64,000 nt of DNA from Microbacterium salitolerans (GCF_019720895.1 NZ_JAHKSH010000001.1:496001-560000), one strand, 5' to 3'; shown: positions 9,037-17,754, numbered from the stretch's first letter. Made by a program: numbers and translations. The notes: generated from the sequence alone by a model not told the origin.

Positions 9037-10146
9037 ATGAGTGTGAACCCTCCGTATCGCGCCGACATCGTCGGATCCTTCCTTCGCCCTGATGCCATCA
9101 AGCGGGCTCGTACGCAGTTCGCCGACGGGTCCCTGTCGGCGGACGAGCTGCGAGCTGTCGAAGACGAGCAGATCGCCGCGCTCGTGACGAGCCAGCAGGA
9201 GAGCGGGCTGCGGGTCGCGACCGACGGAGAGTTCCGTCGCGCCTGGTGGCACTTCGACTTCTTCGGAGGGCTCGATGGCGTCGACATCATCGAGACCGAT
9301 CACGGCCTGCCGTTCCAGGGTGCTCAGACCAAGCAGAAGGCCGTGCAGATCAACGGCCGCATCGCGTTCGGAGACCACCCGATGCTCGCGCACTGGCGCG
9401 CGCTCAAGCCGCTCGCGGAGGCCGCGGGTGTGACGCCGAAGCAGTCGATCCCGGCGCCGACCGTGCTCGACTTCCGCGTCGAGCCCGACAATCTCGTCGC
9501 GAGCGAGTACGACACCCGCGACGACTACGTCGACGACCTCGTGCAGGCGTACCGCGACGCGATCGCCGCGTTCTACGCCGAGGGCTGCCGCTACCTGCAG
9601 TTCGACGACACCGCGTGGGCCTACCTCTGCAGCGAGTCGGAGCTCGAGCGGGCGAAGACGGAGCGCGGCATCGAGACCGAGGGGCTGGGGGAGCGCTACC
9701 GCGACATCCTCAACCGCGTGCTCGAGGGCAAGCCCGACGATCTCGTCGTCACGACGCACATCTGCCGCGGCAACTTCCGGTCGACGTGGATCTCCTCCGG
9801 CGGCTACGAGCCGATCGCCGAGCACCTGTTCGACACGACGTACGACGGCTTCTTCCTCGAGTACGACAGCGATCGCGCGGGCGGATTCGAGCCGCTGCGC
9901 TTCCTCAAGCCCGGTGCGCAGACCGTCGTGCTGGGCCTCGTGACGTCGAAGTCGGGCGAGCTCGAGTCGGCCGTCGAGATCGAGCAGCGGATCCGCGAGG
10001 CCGCCGAGCACGCGCCGCTCGAGCAGCTCGCGCTGTCGCCGCAGTGCGGCTTCGCGTCGACCGAGGAGGGCAACGTGCTCACCGAGGACGAGCAGTGGGC
10101 GAAGGTGCGCCACGTGGTCGAGATCGCGGACCGCGTCTGGGGCTGA
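9037..10146 (+). CDS. MetE C-terminal-domain (cobalamin-independent methionine synthase) family protein
   Basis: 369 residues, about half of full MetE, matching the stand-alone C-terminal barrel (YxjG/YxjH-like). The zinc ligand motifs of MetE are present: VTTHICRGN (His, Cys), the glutamate in FFLEYDSD, and LSPQCGFAS (Cys). Without the N-terminal folate-binding half the methyl donor is uncertain; it may use another methylated compound or an alternative folate. The ATG at 9037 follows TAACGT (9024-9029) by seven bases, so the mRNA is probably leaderless; an upstream in-frame start at 8977 is rejected for this reason. Confidence 0.85.
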   Translation: MSVNPPYRADIVGSFLRPDAIKRARTQFADGSLSADELRAVEDEQIAALVTSQQESGLRVATDGEFRRAWWHFDFFGGLDGVDIIETDHGLPFQGAQTKQKAVQINGRIAFGDHPMLAHWRALKPLAEAAGVTPKQSIPAPTVLDFRVEPDNLVASEYDTRDDYVDDLVQAYRDAIAAFYAEGCRYLQFDDTAWAYLCSESELERAKTERGIETEGLGERYRDILNRVLEGKPDDLVVTTHICRGNFRSTWISSGGYEPIAEHLFDTTYDGFFLEYDSDRAGGFEPLRFLKPGAQTVVLGLVTSKSGELESAVEIEQRIREAAEHAPLEQLALSPQCGFASTEEGNVLTEDEQWAKVRHVVEIADRVWG

Positions 10147-10165
10147 CACCGCACTGACAGCACGC

Positions 10166-10195
10166 GGGCGCCGGGGTGACACCACTCCGGCGCCC
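10166..10195 (+). terminator. Terminator after the MetE-like gene
   Basis: GGGCGCCGG (10166-10174) pairs perfectly with CCGGCGCCC (10187-10195), followed by TTT. The loop holds TGACACCA, the reverse complement of the octamer repeated in the next promoter, possibly by chance. Confidence 0.75.
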
Positions 10196-10236
10196 TTTCG
10201 CGTGCACGGGGAACCTGAGAGTTTCTCGTCGGGGTG

Positions 10237-10273
10237 TTGACGGTGGTGTCAAAATGACGTCATAGTGGTGTCA
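10237..10273 (+). promoter_or_regulatory. Promoter with three octamer repeats at exact 11-bp spacing
   Basis: TTGACG (10237-10242) and CATAGT (10261-10266) are 18 bp apart, and the next gene's ATG begins six bases later. Laid over this promoter are TGGTGTCA (10244-10251), TGACGTCA (10255-10262) and TGGTGTCA (10266-10273), one per helical turn. Tandem boxes on one face of DNA are typical of ribbon-helix-helix repressors, and the first gene downstream encodes such a protein. Confidence 0.7.
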
Positions 10274-10752
10274 TGCACATCACGCCACACGTCTCAGAAC
10301 TGCAGCGCCAGCTCGCCCTCGCCGCCTCGGCGGGGGACGAGGCCACGCAGCGCGCGGCCGAGCTCCTCGCCGCGAGCGTCGAGCCGGCCGCACGCCTCGC
10401 CATCCTCGAGGCGCTCTCCGAGGCGGCGGGCGAGATCACCCTGCAGGCCGCGTCGATCACGGTCGACGCGCGCCTCAGGGGGCGCGACATCGAGTTCGCC
10501 GTCTCGGGATCCGCCGAGACCGCGGACGCCCTGGCTCCCGCCCGTCCCTCGACGCCCGTCGAGGACGAGGGCGCGACGAGCCGCACGACGATCCGCCTCC
10601 CCGAGAACCTCAAGACGCGCGCCGAAGAGGCGGCGGCGGCTGACGGCATCTCGCTCAACGCCTGGCTGGTCCGCGCCGTCGGATCGGCTCTCGACTCCTC
10701 GGGCGCCGCGCGTCAGGCGCGCGCCCCCCACATCACGGGATGGATCCGATGA
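10273..10752 (+). CDS. Ribbon-helix-helix (HicB/Arc-like) regulator
   Basis: 159 residues. The C-terminal part, SRTTIRLPENLKTRAEEAAA followed by DGISLNAWLVRAV, is a typical ribbon-helix-helix fold: a short strand TTIRLP and two helices with the 'SLNAWLV' motif. The first 90 residues are helical and unassigned. It leads an operon with the DUF4097 protein (4-bp ATGA overlap) and an ABC exporter, so it probably represses them through the octamer array overlapping its own start codon. The start sits directly after the -10 element, so the message is likely leaderless. No toxin partner is next to it, so a toxin-antitoxin role is unlikely. Confidence 0.75.
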   Translation: MHITPHVSELQRQLALAASAGDEATQRAAELLAASVEPAARLAILEALSEAAGEITLQAASITVDARLRGRDIEFAVSGSAETADALAPARPSTPVEDEGATSRTTIRLPENLKTRAEEAAAADGISLNAWLVRAVGSALDSSGAARQARAPHITGWIR

Positions 10753-11576
10753 CCACCGCAACAGCGCTCACCCTCGACCTCGACATCGCCTGGGGGTCCG
10801 TCTTCGTCCGGGTCGCCGACCGGGACGACATCGCCGTCGACATCCAACCGTCGAACCCTGACCGCCGCGGCGACCGCGAGATGGCGTCGCGCACCCGCAT
10901 CGACCGCTCCGCGAGCGGCGTCCGCGTCACGAGCGCCGCGAAGTGGCCCTTCATCGGCGCGAACGGATCCGTCGAGGTGACCGTCGAGGTCCCCGAGGGC
11001 ACGTCCGTCGACCTCACGGGCCACGGGTCCATCCGCGCCGAAGGCGCACTGGGCGACGTGAGCTACGACGGCAGCGCCAGCGTGGTCGAGATCGGCGAGG
11101 CGCGCGACGTCGCCGTCCGCAGCTCGGCCGGAGACGTCCGCATCGGGCGCGTGCGGGGATCCGCTCAGATGCGGGTCTCGGCCGGCGCCGTCCGCGTCGA
11201 CGCCGTCGACGGGGATGTGCGCATCACGAGCTCGGCCGGCGACGTCGCCGTCACCGAGGTCCGCGGCGACGCCTCACTGGAGGCCGGCAGCGGATCTCTC
11301 GAGGTCGGCCGCGTCCGCGGACGCCTCACGGCGAAGTCCGGCTACGGCGCGATCCGCGTCGCCGACATCTCGGGCCCGCATGCGCGGCTCGAGACGGCCT
11401 ACGGCGGCATCACCGTGGGCGTTCCGGCTGGCACGGCGGTCTGGCTCGACGCGCGCACGAAGCACGGATCCGTGCGCTCGAGCCTCGAGTCCTCCGGCGC
11501 CCCGGAGCACGACGACCCGACCCTCGAACTCCACGCGCACAGCTCGTACGGAGACATCATGATCCGCTACGCGTGA
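10749..11576 (+). CDS. DUF4097 family beta-strand repeat protein
   Basis: Start taken at the ATG at 10749, which overlaps the previous stop (ATGA); an ATG at 10740 is also in frame. The 275 residues are almost all short beta strands in repeats such as VRSSAGDVRIGRVRG, VRITSSAGDVAVTEVRG and LETAYGGITVGVP, the pattern of the DUF4097 beta-solenoid family. No signal peptide or membrane span is seen, so it should be cytosolic. Members often sit beside envelope-stress regulators or ABC exporters, as here. Molecular function is unknown. Confidence 0.8.
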   Translation: MTTATALTLDLDIAWGSVFVRVADRDDIAVDIQPSNPDRRGDREMASRTRIDRSASGVRVTSAAKWPFIGANGSVEVTVEVPEGTSVDLTGHGSIRAEGALGDVSYDGSASVVEIGEARDVAVRSSAGDVRIGRVRGSAQMRVSAGAVRVDAVDGDVRITSSAGDVAVTEVRGDASLEAGSGSLEVGRVRGRLTAKSGYGAIRVADISGPHARLETAYGGITVGVPAGTAVWLDARTKHGSVRSSLESSGAPEHDDPTLELHAHSSYGDIMIRYA

Positions 11577-11734
11577 TCCCTCGCGCCGCCTGACCGGCGG
11601 CCGTCTGTCGCCCGCGGGAGCGTGATCCCGCCCGCTCGCCACCCGCCTCTGCGGGAGCGGTGCTCGGCGTGCCCGGAGACGGGCCGCCGGCACCCCACCG
11701 TCACTTCGCATGCCCGAGAACAAGGGGATCCATC

Positions 11735-12700
11735 ATGACCCATGCCATCGAGGCCCACGGCCTCACCAAACGTTTCCCGGCCGGGAAGTCCGGCTCGCAC
11801 ACGGTGCTCGACGGTCTCGACCTCGACGTGCCGACGGGCGGCGTGTTCGCCCTCCTCGGTCCGAACGGCGCCGGCAAGACCACGGCCATCAACATCTTCT
11901 CGACGCTGCTGCGGCCCGACGCGGGCACCGTGCGCATCGACGGCCACGACGTCGCCCGGGAGCCGGCCGCCGTCCGCTCGGCGATCGGCGTCACCGGGCA
12001 GTTCTCGGCCGTCGACACCATGCTGACCGGCGAGGAGAACCTGCAGCTCATGGCCGACCTGCGCCACCTCGGCCGGAAGGGGAGGGGGCGCGTCGCCGAG
12101 CTGCTCGAGCGCTTCGAGCTGACCGACGCCGCGAAGAAGCCCCTCCTGACCTACTCGGGCGGCATGACGCGCCGCCTCGATCTGGCCATGACCCTCGTGT
12201 CGCGCCCGAAGATCGTGTTCCTCGACGAGCCGACGACGGGGCTGGATCCGCGCAGCCGCCGCAGCATGTGGGACTTCGTCGGTGAGATCGTGCGCGACGG
12301 GGTCACGATCCTGCTCACGACGCAGTACCTCGACGAAGCCGACGCGCTCGCCGATCGGATCGCGGTCCTCGACGGGGGATCGATCGTCGCGGAGGGATCC
12401 CCGAACGAGCTGAAGCGGCGCGTTCCCGGTTCCCACATCCGGCTGGCGTTCGGCGACGATGCGCGGGTCGCCGAGGCGGCGTCGCTCTTCGCCGATGCCC
12501 GCGTCGTCGCCGCCGAGCGCGCGCTGCAGGTTCCGTCGATCGGCGGCTACGCCGACGTCAGCGCCGTCGTGCGCCGCCTGGACGGCGCCGGCATCGTGCC
12601 CGAGTCCCTCGACATCCACACCCCCGACCTCGACGACGTGTTCTTCGCCCTCACGGGCCACGGCTCCGAGGTCACCGAGACAGAGGAGGTCGCGCGATGA
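11735..12700 (+). CDS. ABC exporter ATP-binding protein, DrrA type
   Basis: Start placed at MTHAIEAHGL (11735). 321 residues with Walker A GPNGAGKTT, ABC signature TYSGGMTRRLDLAM and Walker B KIVFLDEPTTGLD. The C-terminal extension after residue 220, with '...SLDIHTPDLDDVFFALTG', is the feature of DrrA-like daunorubicin resistance ATPases. It overlaps the permease start by 4 bp. The pair would pump a lipophilic compound out of the cell; the substrate is unknown. Confidence 0.9.
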   Translation: MTHAIEAHGLTKRFPAGKSGSHTVLDGLDLDVPTGGVFALLGPNGAGKTTAINIFSTLLRPDAGTVRIDGHDVAREPAAVRSAIGVTGQFSAVDTMLTGEENLQLMADLRHLGRKGRGRVAELLERFELTDAAKKPLLTYSGGMTRRLDLAMTLVSRPKIVFLDEPTTGLDPRSRRSMWDFVGEIVRDGVTILLTTQYLDEADALADRIAVLDGGSIVAEGSPNELKRRVPGSHIRLAFGDDARVAEAASLFADARVVAAERALQVPSIGGYADVSAVVRRLDGAGIVPESLDIHTPDLDDVFFALTGHGSEVTETEEVAR

Positions 12701-13473
12701 GCGCCGCCCTGGCCGACACCGGCACCATGCTCCGCCGCAATCTCGTCCGCGCCCTCCGATCCGGCTACTGGATCTACGTCGTCGCGATCCCGATCGTGAT
12801 CCTCCTGCTGTTCGTCTTCGTCCTGGGCGAGACGCTCGGCGCGGGGATCACGGGCGGAGATCGCACGGACTACCTCGTGTACGTCCTCCCCGGCATCGTG
12901 CTGCTCGCGATCGCCGCGGGGCCGCAGCTGACCGCGATCACGGTCGCGCAGGACATGACGGAGGGCATCATCGCCCGCTTCCGCACGATGGACATCTCGC
13001 GCGGCGCCGTCCTGTGGGGGCACGTCGTTGCCAACGGGCTCCAGCAGTTCCTCGGGCTCGTGGTCGTCGTGGGGCTCTCGCTCCTCCTCGGCTACCGCAG
13101 CGACGCGAGCGCGCTGTCCTGGCTGTCGGCCGCCGGCGTCGCGGCCGTGCTGATCCTCGCGTTCTCGTGGCTCGCGGTCGCGCTCGGATCCGTCTCGAAG
13201 AACATCGAGTCGGCCAGCAACCTGCCCATGCCGATCATGTTCCTGCCGTTCTTCGGGTCGTCGTTCGTGCCGACGGAGTCCATGCCGGGGTGGCTGCAGT
13301 GGTTCGCCGATCACCAGCCCTTCACGCCCTTCACCGAGACGATGCGCGCGCTCATGGAGGGCACGAGCCCCGGCGCGAGCCTCTGGGCCACCGTCGCGTG
13401 GGCTGTCGTCATCGGCATCGTCGGATACGTCTGGGCGCGCGTGCAGTACGAGCGCCGCTCGCTCCGGGCCTGA
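12697..13473 (+). CDS. ABC-2 type permease, DrrB type
   Basis: 258 residues with six hydrophobic segments and the ABC-2 motif region 'NLPMPIMFLPFFGSSFVPTESMPGWLQWFADHQPFTPFTETMRAL', typical of DrrB/NodJ-like permeases. ATGA overlap with the ATPase gene shows they form one exporter. The gene ends at a strong hairpin terminator, closing the four-gene operon. Confidence 0.9.
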   Translation: MSAALADTGTMLRRNLVRALRSGYWIYVVAIPIVILLLFVFVLGETLGAGITGGDRTDYLVYVLPGIVLLAIAAGPQLTAITVAQDMTEGIIARFRTMDISRGAVLWGHVVANGLQQFLGLVVVVGLSLLLGYRSDASALSWLSAAGVAAVLILAFSWLAVALGSVSKNIESASNLPMPIMFLPFFGSSFVPTESMPGWLQWFADHQPFTPFTETMRALMEGTSPGASLWATVAWAVVIGIVGYVWARVQYERRSLRA

Positions 13474-13479
13474 CGCCCT

Positions 13480-13521
13480 GCGTCCGCCCTCCCCGCCGCC
13501 ATCGGCCGGGAGGGCGGACGC
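13480..13521 (+). terminator. Terminator of the RHH-DUF4097-ABC operon
   Basis: GCGTCCGCCCTCCC (13480-13493) and GGGAGGGCGGACGC (13508-13521) are perfect 14-bp complements with a 14-base loop. Confidence 0.85.
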
Positions 13522-13582
13522 GCGCGTCGGGGCGTCGTGTTCCTGGCTCCCGCGTGGATCCGGCCGTTCGTAGGCTGAGGGG

Positions 13583-14068
13583 ATGGATGATCTCCGCACC
13601 CTGCTCGACGACGCCCGCACTCGGCTCGCGGGCGTGCCGCGCGTGCGGCTGGGTCTCGGGCGCGAGGCGCGGAGGATCGCGAAGATGTTCGGCGGCAGGC
13701 CGGTCGTCGAGCCGGTCGCCGAGGCCTGGCACGTCGGTGTGCTCCTCATCGGCGACGATGCGCTGTGGGCGACGGGCGACGTCGTCCGCGCGGCCGAGGA
13801 GGTGCGTCGCGGCTACACGGCCGAGTCGCAGCGTGTGCGGGCCTCCATCAGAGGGATGGCGTTCCGCGGCGGCTTCGCCGAGGGCGAGACGTGCCACATC
13901 GACTGGGAGCCGCTCGATATCGCCGCCGTGCAGGAGGGCGGATCCGCGGACCCGCTGCGCTGGCAGGGCGAGACGCTGATGGTGCGCTGGTCTCCCACAG
14001 GCTTCCTCCTGCCGCTCTCGGCCTATCTCGACGAGCGAATCGCCCTCGCCGCGGACCCGCCCGGCTGA
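13583..14068 (+). CDS. Conserved hypothetical protein
   Basis: 161 residues, not recognised. It starts with a basic helical section (LLDDARTRLAGVPRVRLGLGREARRIAKMFGGRPV), followed by mixed alpha/beta with HVGVLLIGDDALWATGDVVRA and a C-terminal LMVRWSPTGFLLPLSAYLDER. No membrane span or signal peptide. The ATG lies six bases after TAGGCT (13571-13576), so it looks like a monocistronic leaderless gene. No neighbour suggests a role. Confidence 0.7.
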   Translation: MDDLRTLLDDARTRLAGVPRVRLGLGREARRIAKMFGGRPVVEPVAEAWHVGVLLIGDDALWATGDVVRAAEEVRRGYTAESQRVRASIRGMAFRGGFAEGETCHIDWEPLDIAAVQEGGSADPLRWQGETLMVRWSPTGFLLPLSAYLDERIALAADPPG

Positions 14069-14178
14069 ACGAGTTCGCCGCAGGACCCTTCGGAATCCGC
14101 CGGTCCCGCGTACCCTCGATTCTCGGCGCCGCCCACCGCACACCCCCGCGGCGCCCCCAACACCGCGCGAGGAGCACG

Positions 14179-15747
14179 ATGTCGCGAGCACACACCACAC
14201 CCACAGCCGTCCCCGAACGCGAGCAGTGGTCGGGACAGGTCGGATTCATCCTGTCGGCCATCGGCTCCGCCGTCGGCCTCGGCAACATCTGGCGCTTCCC
14301 AGGCGTCGCGTACGAGTCGGGCGGAGGCGCGTTCCTCATCCCGTATCTCGTGGCGCTCATCACGGCGGGAATCCCGATCCTCTTCCTCGACTACGCGATC
14401 GGCCACCGCTTCCGCGGATCCGCGCCGCTCGCCCTGCGTCGCCTCGGCGGCAAGCTCGGCGAGAGCCTCGGCTGGTTCCAGGTCTCGATCGCCGCCGTCA
14501 TCGGGCTCTACTACACGGCCGTCCTCGCGTGGTCGTCGAGCTACTTCGTCTTCTCCTGGGATCTCCGCTGGGGCGACGACCCGACGGGCTTCTTCGTCGG
14601 CGACTACCTCGAGGTCGCGGGTGAGCCCTTCACGCTCGACTTCGTGCCGAGCGTGATGATCCCCCTCGCGATCATGTGGATCGTGACCCTCGGGATCCTC
14701 GCGGCCGGCGTCGTCAAGGGCGTCCAGCGGGCGAACGTCATCATCATCCCGCTGCTGGTCGTCGCCTTCCTGGCGCTCGTGATCCGCGCCCTCTTCCTGC
14801 CGGGCGCCGTCGAGGGCGTCAGCGAGTTCTTCACTCCCGACTTCGCGGCGCTCGCCGACCCCAGCGTGTGGATCGCGGCGTACAGCCAGATCTTCTTCTC
14901 GCTGTCGGTCGCGTTCGGCATCATGATCACGTACGCCTCGTACCGCAAGCGCCGCTCCAACATGACCGGCGCGGGCCTCGTGGTCGCCTTCGGGAACTCG
15001 TCGTTCGAGCTCCTCGCGGGCATCGCCGTCTTCTCGACGCTCGGGTTCTTCGCCTTCCAGCAGGGCGTCACGGTGGGCGATCTCGAGGGCCTCACGGGCG
15101 TCGGCCTCGCGTTCATGACGTTCCCCGCGATCGTCGGCCAGATGCCCGGCGGGGAGTGGGTCGGAGCGCTGTTCTTCGGCGCGCTCACCCTCGCGGGTCT
15201 CACGTCGCTCATCTCGGTGCTCGAGGTGGTCATCTCGGCCGTGCGCGACAAGTTCGCGCTCACGCGCAAGCAGGCCGTGTTCGGCATCGGCGGCGTCATC
15301 GCGGTGCTGTCGCTCGTGCTGTTCGGATCCACGTCGGGGCTCACCGCGCTCGACACGATCGACAACTGGGCCAACAACATCGGCATCGTCGCCTCGGCGA
15401 TCGCGATGTCGATCATCGTGCTCTGGGTCAAGCGCAAGGGCGGCGAGCTCTCGCGGCACCTCAGCGCCGTGTCGACGTTCAAGGTCGGCCCCACCTGGCT
15501 GCTGTTCACTTCGGTCCTCGCGCCCGCGCTCCTGTCCTGGATGCTCATCGCGAAGATCATCGAGCTGCTCACCGAGGGCTACGAGGGCTACCCGACCTGG
15601 TACCTCGGCGTCGCCGGCTGGGGCGCCGTCGCGATCATGGTCGCGGCCGCTCTGATCCTGCCCCAGCTGCGCTGGCGCCACGACCCCGACAAGTTCGAGG
15701 TCTGGCCCACCAGAGAGCAGCTTCACGTGAAGGGAGCGAAGCGATGA
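14179..15747 (+). CDS. metP: Sodium-dependent neurotransmitter:sodium-symporter family transporter (MetP type)
   Basis: Start at ATG 14179 behind an AGGAG ribosome site. 522 residues with about twelve membrane helices. The NSS signature SAIGSAVGLGNIWRFPG is in helix 1, the sodium and substrate site of LeuT. It overlaps a 50-residue protein of the MetS type, which in Corynebacterium glutamicum is the small subunit of the MetPS methionine/alanine importer. On that basis the substrate is probably methionine, alanine or a related amino acid. Confidence 0.88.
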   Translation: MSRAHTTPTAVPEREQWSGQVGFILSAIGSAVGLGNIWRFPGVAYESGGGAFLIPYLVALITAGIPILFLDYAIGHRFRGSAPLALRRLGGKLGESLGWFQVSIAAVIGLYYTAVLAWSSSYFVFSWDLRWGDDPTGFFVGDYLEVAGEPFTLDFVPSVMIPLAIMWIVTLGILAAGVVKGVQRANVIIIPLLVVAFLALVIRALFLPGAVEGVSEFFTPDFAALADPSVWIAAYSQIFFSLSVAFGIMITYASYRKRRSNMTGAGLVVAFGNSSFELLAGIAVFSTLGFFAFQQGVTVGDLEGLTGVGLAFMTFPAIVGQMPGGEWVGALFFGALTLAGLTSLISVLEVVISAVRDKFALTRKQAVFGIGGVIAVLSLVLFGSTSGLTALDTIDNWANNIGIVASAIAMSIIVLWVKRKGGELSRHLSAVSTFKVGPTWLLFTSVLAPALLSWMLIAKIIELLTEGYEGYPTWYLGVAGWGAVAIMVAAALILPQLRWRHDPDKFEVWPTREQLHVKGAKR

Positions 15748-15896
15748 GCGGTCTCGCACTCCTGTTCTTCGTCATCGCCGCCGTCCTCGTCTGGGGCGGG
15801 CTCATCGGGAGCATCATCGCCCTCGCCGTCAAGCCGGAGGTGTCCGCGTACCCCGCCGGCGGCGAGGACGGGGACGACCTCGACACGCAGAGCTGA
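15744..15896 (+). CDS. metS: MetS-like small subunit of the NSS amino-acid importer
   Basis: A 50-residue protein with one membrane helix (residues about 3-28, LALLFFVIAAVLVWGGLIGS...) and an acidic tail ending GEDGDDLDTQS. The start ATG overlaps the transporter stop (ATGA). Length, single helix and position match the methionine/alanine importer small subunit, needed for transport in C. glutamicum. The helix carries the VWGG patch commonly seen in this family. Confidence 0.85.
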   Translation: MSGLALLFFVIAAVLVWGGLIGSIIALAVKPEVSAYPAGGEDGDDLDTQS

Positions 15897-15915
15897 TCTC
15901 GGCGGTTGGCCGCGC

Positions 15916-15943
15916 GGGCGTCGGAGCTTCGGCTCCGGCGCCC
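15916..15943 (+). terminator. Terminator after metPS
   Basis: GGGCGTCGGAGC (15916-15927) and GCTCCGGCGCCC (15932-15943) form a hairpin with a TTCG tetraloop region and one mismatch. It lies between convergent genes. Confidence 0.7.
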
Positions 15944-15968
15944 GCTGGCGTTCGAGTGCCCGTCCCCG

Positions 15969-16676
15969 TCAGCGGCTGGAGCGCGCCGTGCGGCCCCGCG
16001 TGATGGCGATGAACGCCTGGGTGTCGTCGGCGTCGCGGTCGCGCCGCCAGGCGAGCACGACGGCGGAGCCGGGGGCGCCGGCGAGCGGGCGGAACGTGAC
16101 GTCCTTGCGGTGGTGGAGGCGTGCGAGCGACATCGGCACGACGACGATCCCGATGCCCGTCGCGACCGTGGCGATGGCGTCCGCCGTCGTCTCGAGCGGC
16201 TCGAACGCCGGGGACGCCGTCGGCAGGTCGAGCGGGCCGAGGACGTCGTCGCGCGGTGTGAGGAGCACCTCGCCCTGGAGATCGGCCGGGCGCAGCTCGT
16301 CGGCCGCGGTGAGCGACGACTCCGCCTCCATCACCACGACGGGCGTCTCGGTGTAGAGCTCGACGACGTGCAGGTCGTCGCCGTCGATCGGCCGACGGCA
16401 GATGCAGGCGTCGATGCGTCCCTCGCGCAGCGCGGCGGATGCGTCGGCGGCGTCGATCGCGACGAGATCGAGCTTCTGCTGCGGTCGCTGCTGCCGCCAG
16501 TGGCGGATCCACTTGCTCGGCGTCGCTCCGGGAACGGCCCCGAGCCGGAACGGGGGCATCGGCTCCGGCGTCGCCCGCGGCGCGGCGGCCTCGCGCTTCT
16601 TCTGCGGCGCGCGCTTCGCCGTGTCCACGCGCCTCGGCTGCGGCCGGCCGCCTCGCGATGCCCTCTTCTGCGCCAT
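15969..16676 (-). CDS. LysR-type substrate-binding domain protein without a DNA-binding domain
   Basis: Start chosen at MAQKRASRGG (16676), seven bases after the minus-strand -10 TAGGCT (16684-16689). The 235-residue protein has a Lys/Arg/Pro-rich N-terminus of about 45 residues, then the alpha/beta effector fold of LysR regulators: 'PFRLGAVPGATPSKW', 'LREGRIDACICRR', 'TADAIATVATGIGIVVVPMSLA'. The winged helix expected at the N-terminus is absent and not found upstream. It may bind DNA through the basic tail, act on another regulator, or be a degraded regulator; an intact frame and promoter argue against decay. Confidence 0.7.
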   Translation of the reverse strand: MAQKRASRGGRPQPRRVDTAKRAPQKKREAAAPRATPEPMPPFRLGAVPGATPSKWIRHWRQQRPQQKLDLVAIDAADASAALREGRIDACICRRPIDGDDLHVVELYTETPVVVMEAESSLTAADELRPADLQGEVLLTPRDDVLGPLDLPTASPAFEPLETTADAIATVATGIGIVVVPMSLARLHHRKDVTFRPLAGAPGSAVVLAWRRDRDADDTQAFIAITRGRTARSSR

Positions 16677-16714
16677 ATCGCCCAGCCTACGGATCCGGGC
16701 CCCGACGCCCGATG

Positions 16715-16728
16715 TGAAGGCGCTTTCC
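16715..16728 (+). promoter_or_regulatory. Half-conserved LacI-type site before the CE7 esterase gene
   Basis: TGAAGGCGCTTTCC shares the core GCGCTTTCC with sites at 6460 and 42121 before the two PL11 genes. It lies about 50 bp before the esterase ATG, upstream of a possible -10 TAGCCT (16750-16755). The left half is poorly conserved. Confidence 0.45.
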
Positions 16729-16777
16729 CCCGCGCTCGGGTCGAGCCGATAGCCTCCCGGAAGAGGAGAGGATCCGC

Positions 16778-17737
16778 ATGACGCATTTCGACCTGCCGCT
16801 CGCCGCGCTCCGGGAGCACCGTTCCGCAACGACCGTGCCCGACGACTTCGACGAATTCTGGGAGAGCACCCTCGAGGGGGTGCGCGCCGCACACGGCGAG
16901 ACCTACGCGAAGAGCGTCGACAACGGCCTCGCGCTCGTGACGACGAAGGACGTGACGTTCTCCGGCTTCGCGGGCGATCCGATCAGCGCCTGGTATCACC
17001 GCCCGACCGACCGCGAGCCCACGGCGGTGGTCGTGGAGTTCCTCGGATACAGCGGCGGACGCGGGCTCGCGCACGCCGTGCCCGAGTGGGTCATGGCGGG
17101 CTACGGGCATCTGCTCGTGGACACGCGCGGCCAGGGCTTCGCGCAGGCGCATCCCGGCGCGACCGTCGACCCGCACGGATCCGACTCCGCGGCCCCCGGG
17201 TACATGACCCAGGGGATCCGCTCGCCCGAGACGTACTACTACCGCCGTGTGTTCTCGGACGCGGCCCGCGCCGTCGACGTCGGGCGCGAGCTCGCTCCGG
17301 GCGTCCCCGTGTTCGTCGCGGGCATCAGCCAGGGCGGCGGCATCGCGATCGCGGCGGCCGCGCTGGGCGCCGATGTCGCGGGCGCGCTGATCGACGTCCC
17401 GTTCCTGTGCGACTTCGAGCGCGCCACGTCGATGACGGATCGCGCCCCGTACGCCGAGATCGTGACGTATCTGAAGGCGCACCGGGATCGCATCGACGAC
17501 ACGTTCCGCACGCTGCGCTACTTCGACGGCGTCAACCTGGCGACGCGCGCCGACGTCCCGACGCTGTTCTCCGTGGCGCTGATGGATATGACGTGCCCGC
17601 CATCGACGGTGTTCGGCGCATACAACGCGTGGGCCGGCGACGACAAGAGCATCGAGGTCTACCCCTACAACGACCACGAGGGCGGCGGGCCGTTCCAGCG
17701 CCGCGCCCAGCTCGACTGGCTGCGCGAGCGCATCTGA
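16778..17737 (+). CDS. Acetyl xylan esterase / cephalosporin-C deacetylase family (CE7)
   Basis: 319 residues, usual CE7 length, with no signal peptide, so cytosolic. The alpha/beta hydrolase triad is visible: nucleophile in VAGISQGGG, aspartate in VALMDMTCPPST, histidine in YNDHEGGG. The CE7-typical RGQG element occurs in VDTRGQGFAQ. It would remove acetyl groups from imported oligosaccharides. A GGAAGAGGAG-type ribosome site precedes the ATG. A shared promoter core links it to the PL11 genes, suggesting a role in pectin or xylan oligomer use. Confidence 0.88.
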   Translation: MTHFDLPLAALREHRSATTVPDDFDEFWESTLEGVRAAHGETYAKSVDNGLALVTTKDVTFSGFAGDPISAWYHRPTDREPTAVVVEFLGYSGGRGLAHAVPEWVMAGYGHLLVDTRGQGFAQAHPGATVDPHGSDSAAPGYMTQGIRSPETYYYRRVFSDAARAVDVGRELAPGVPVFVAGISQGGGIAIAAAALGADVAGALIDVPFLCDFERATSMTDRAPYAEIVTYLKAHRDRIDDTFRTLRYFDGVNLATRADVPTLFSVALMDMTCPPSTVFGAYNAWAGDDKSIEVYPYNDHEGGGPFQRRAQLDWLRERI

Positions 17738-17754
17738 GCGGAGTGCCGGACGGC

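Noticed and set aside
10273-10752. Antitoxin of a HicAB-type pair
   Set aside because: No HicA-like or other toxin frame is next to it; its partners are a DUF4097 protein and an ABC exporter.
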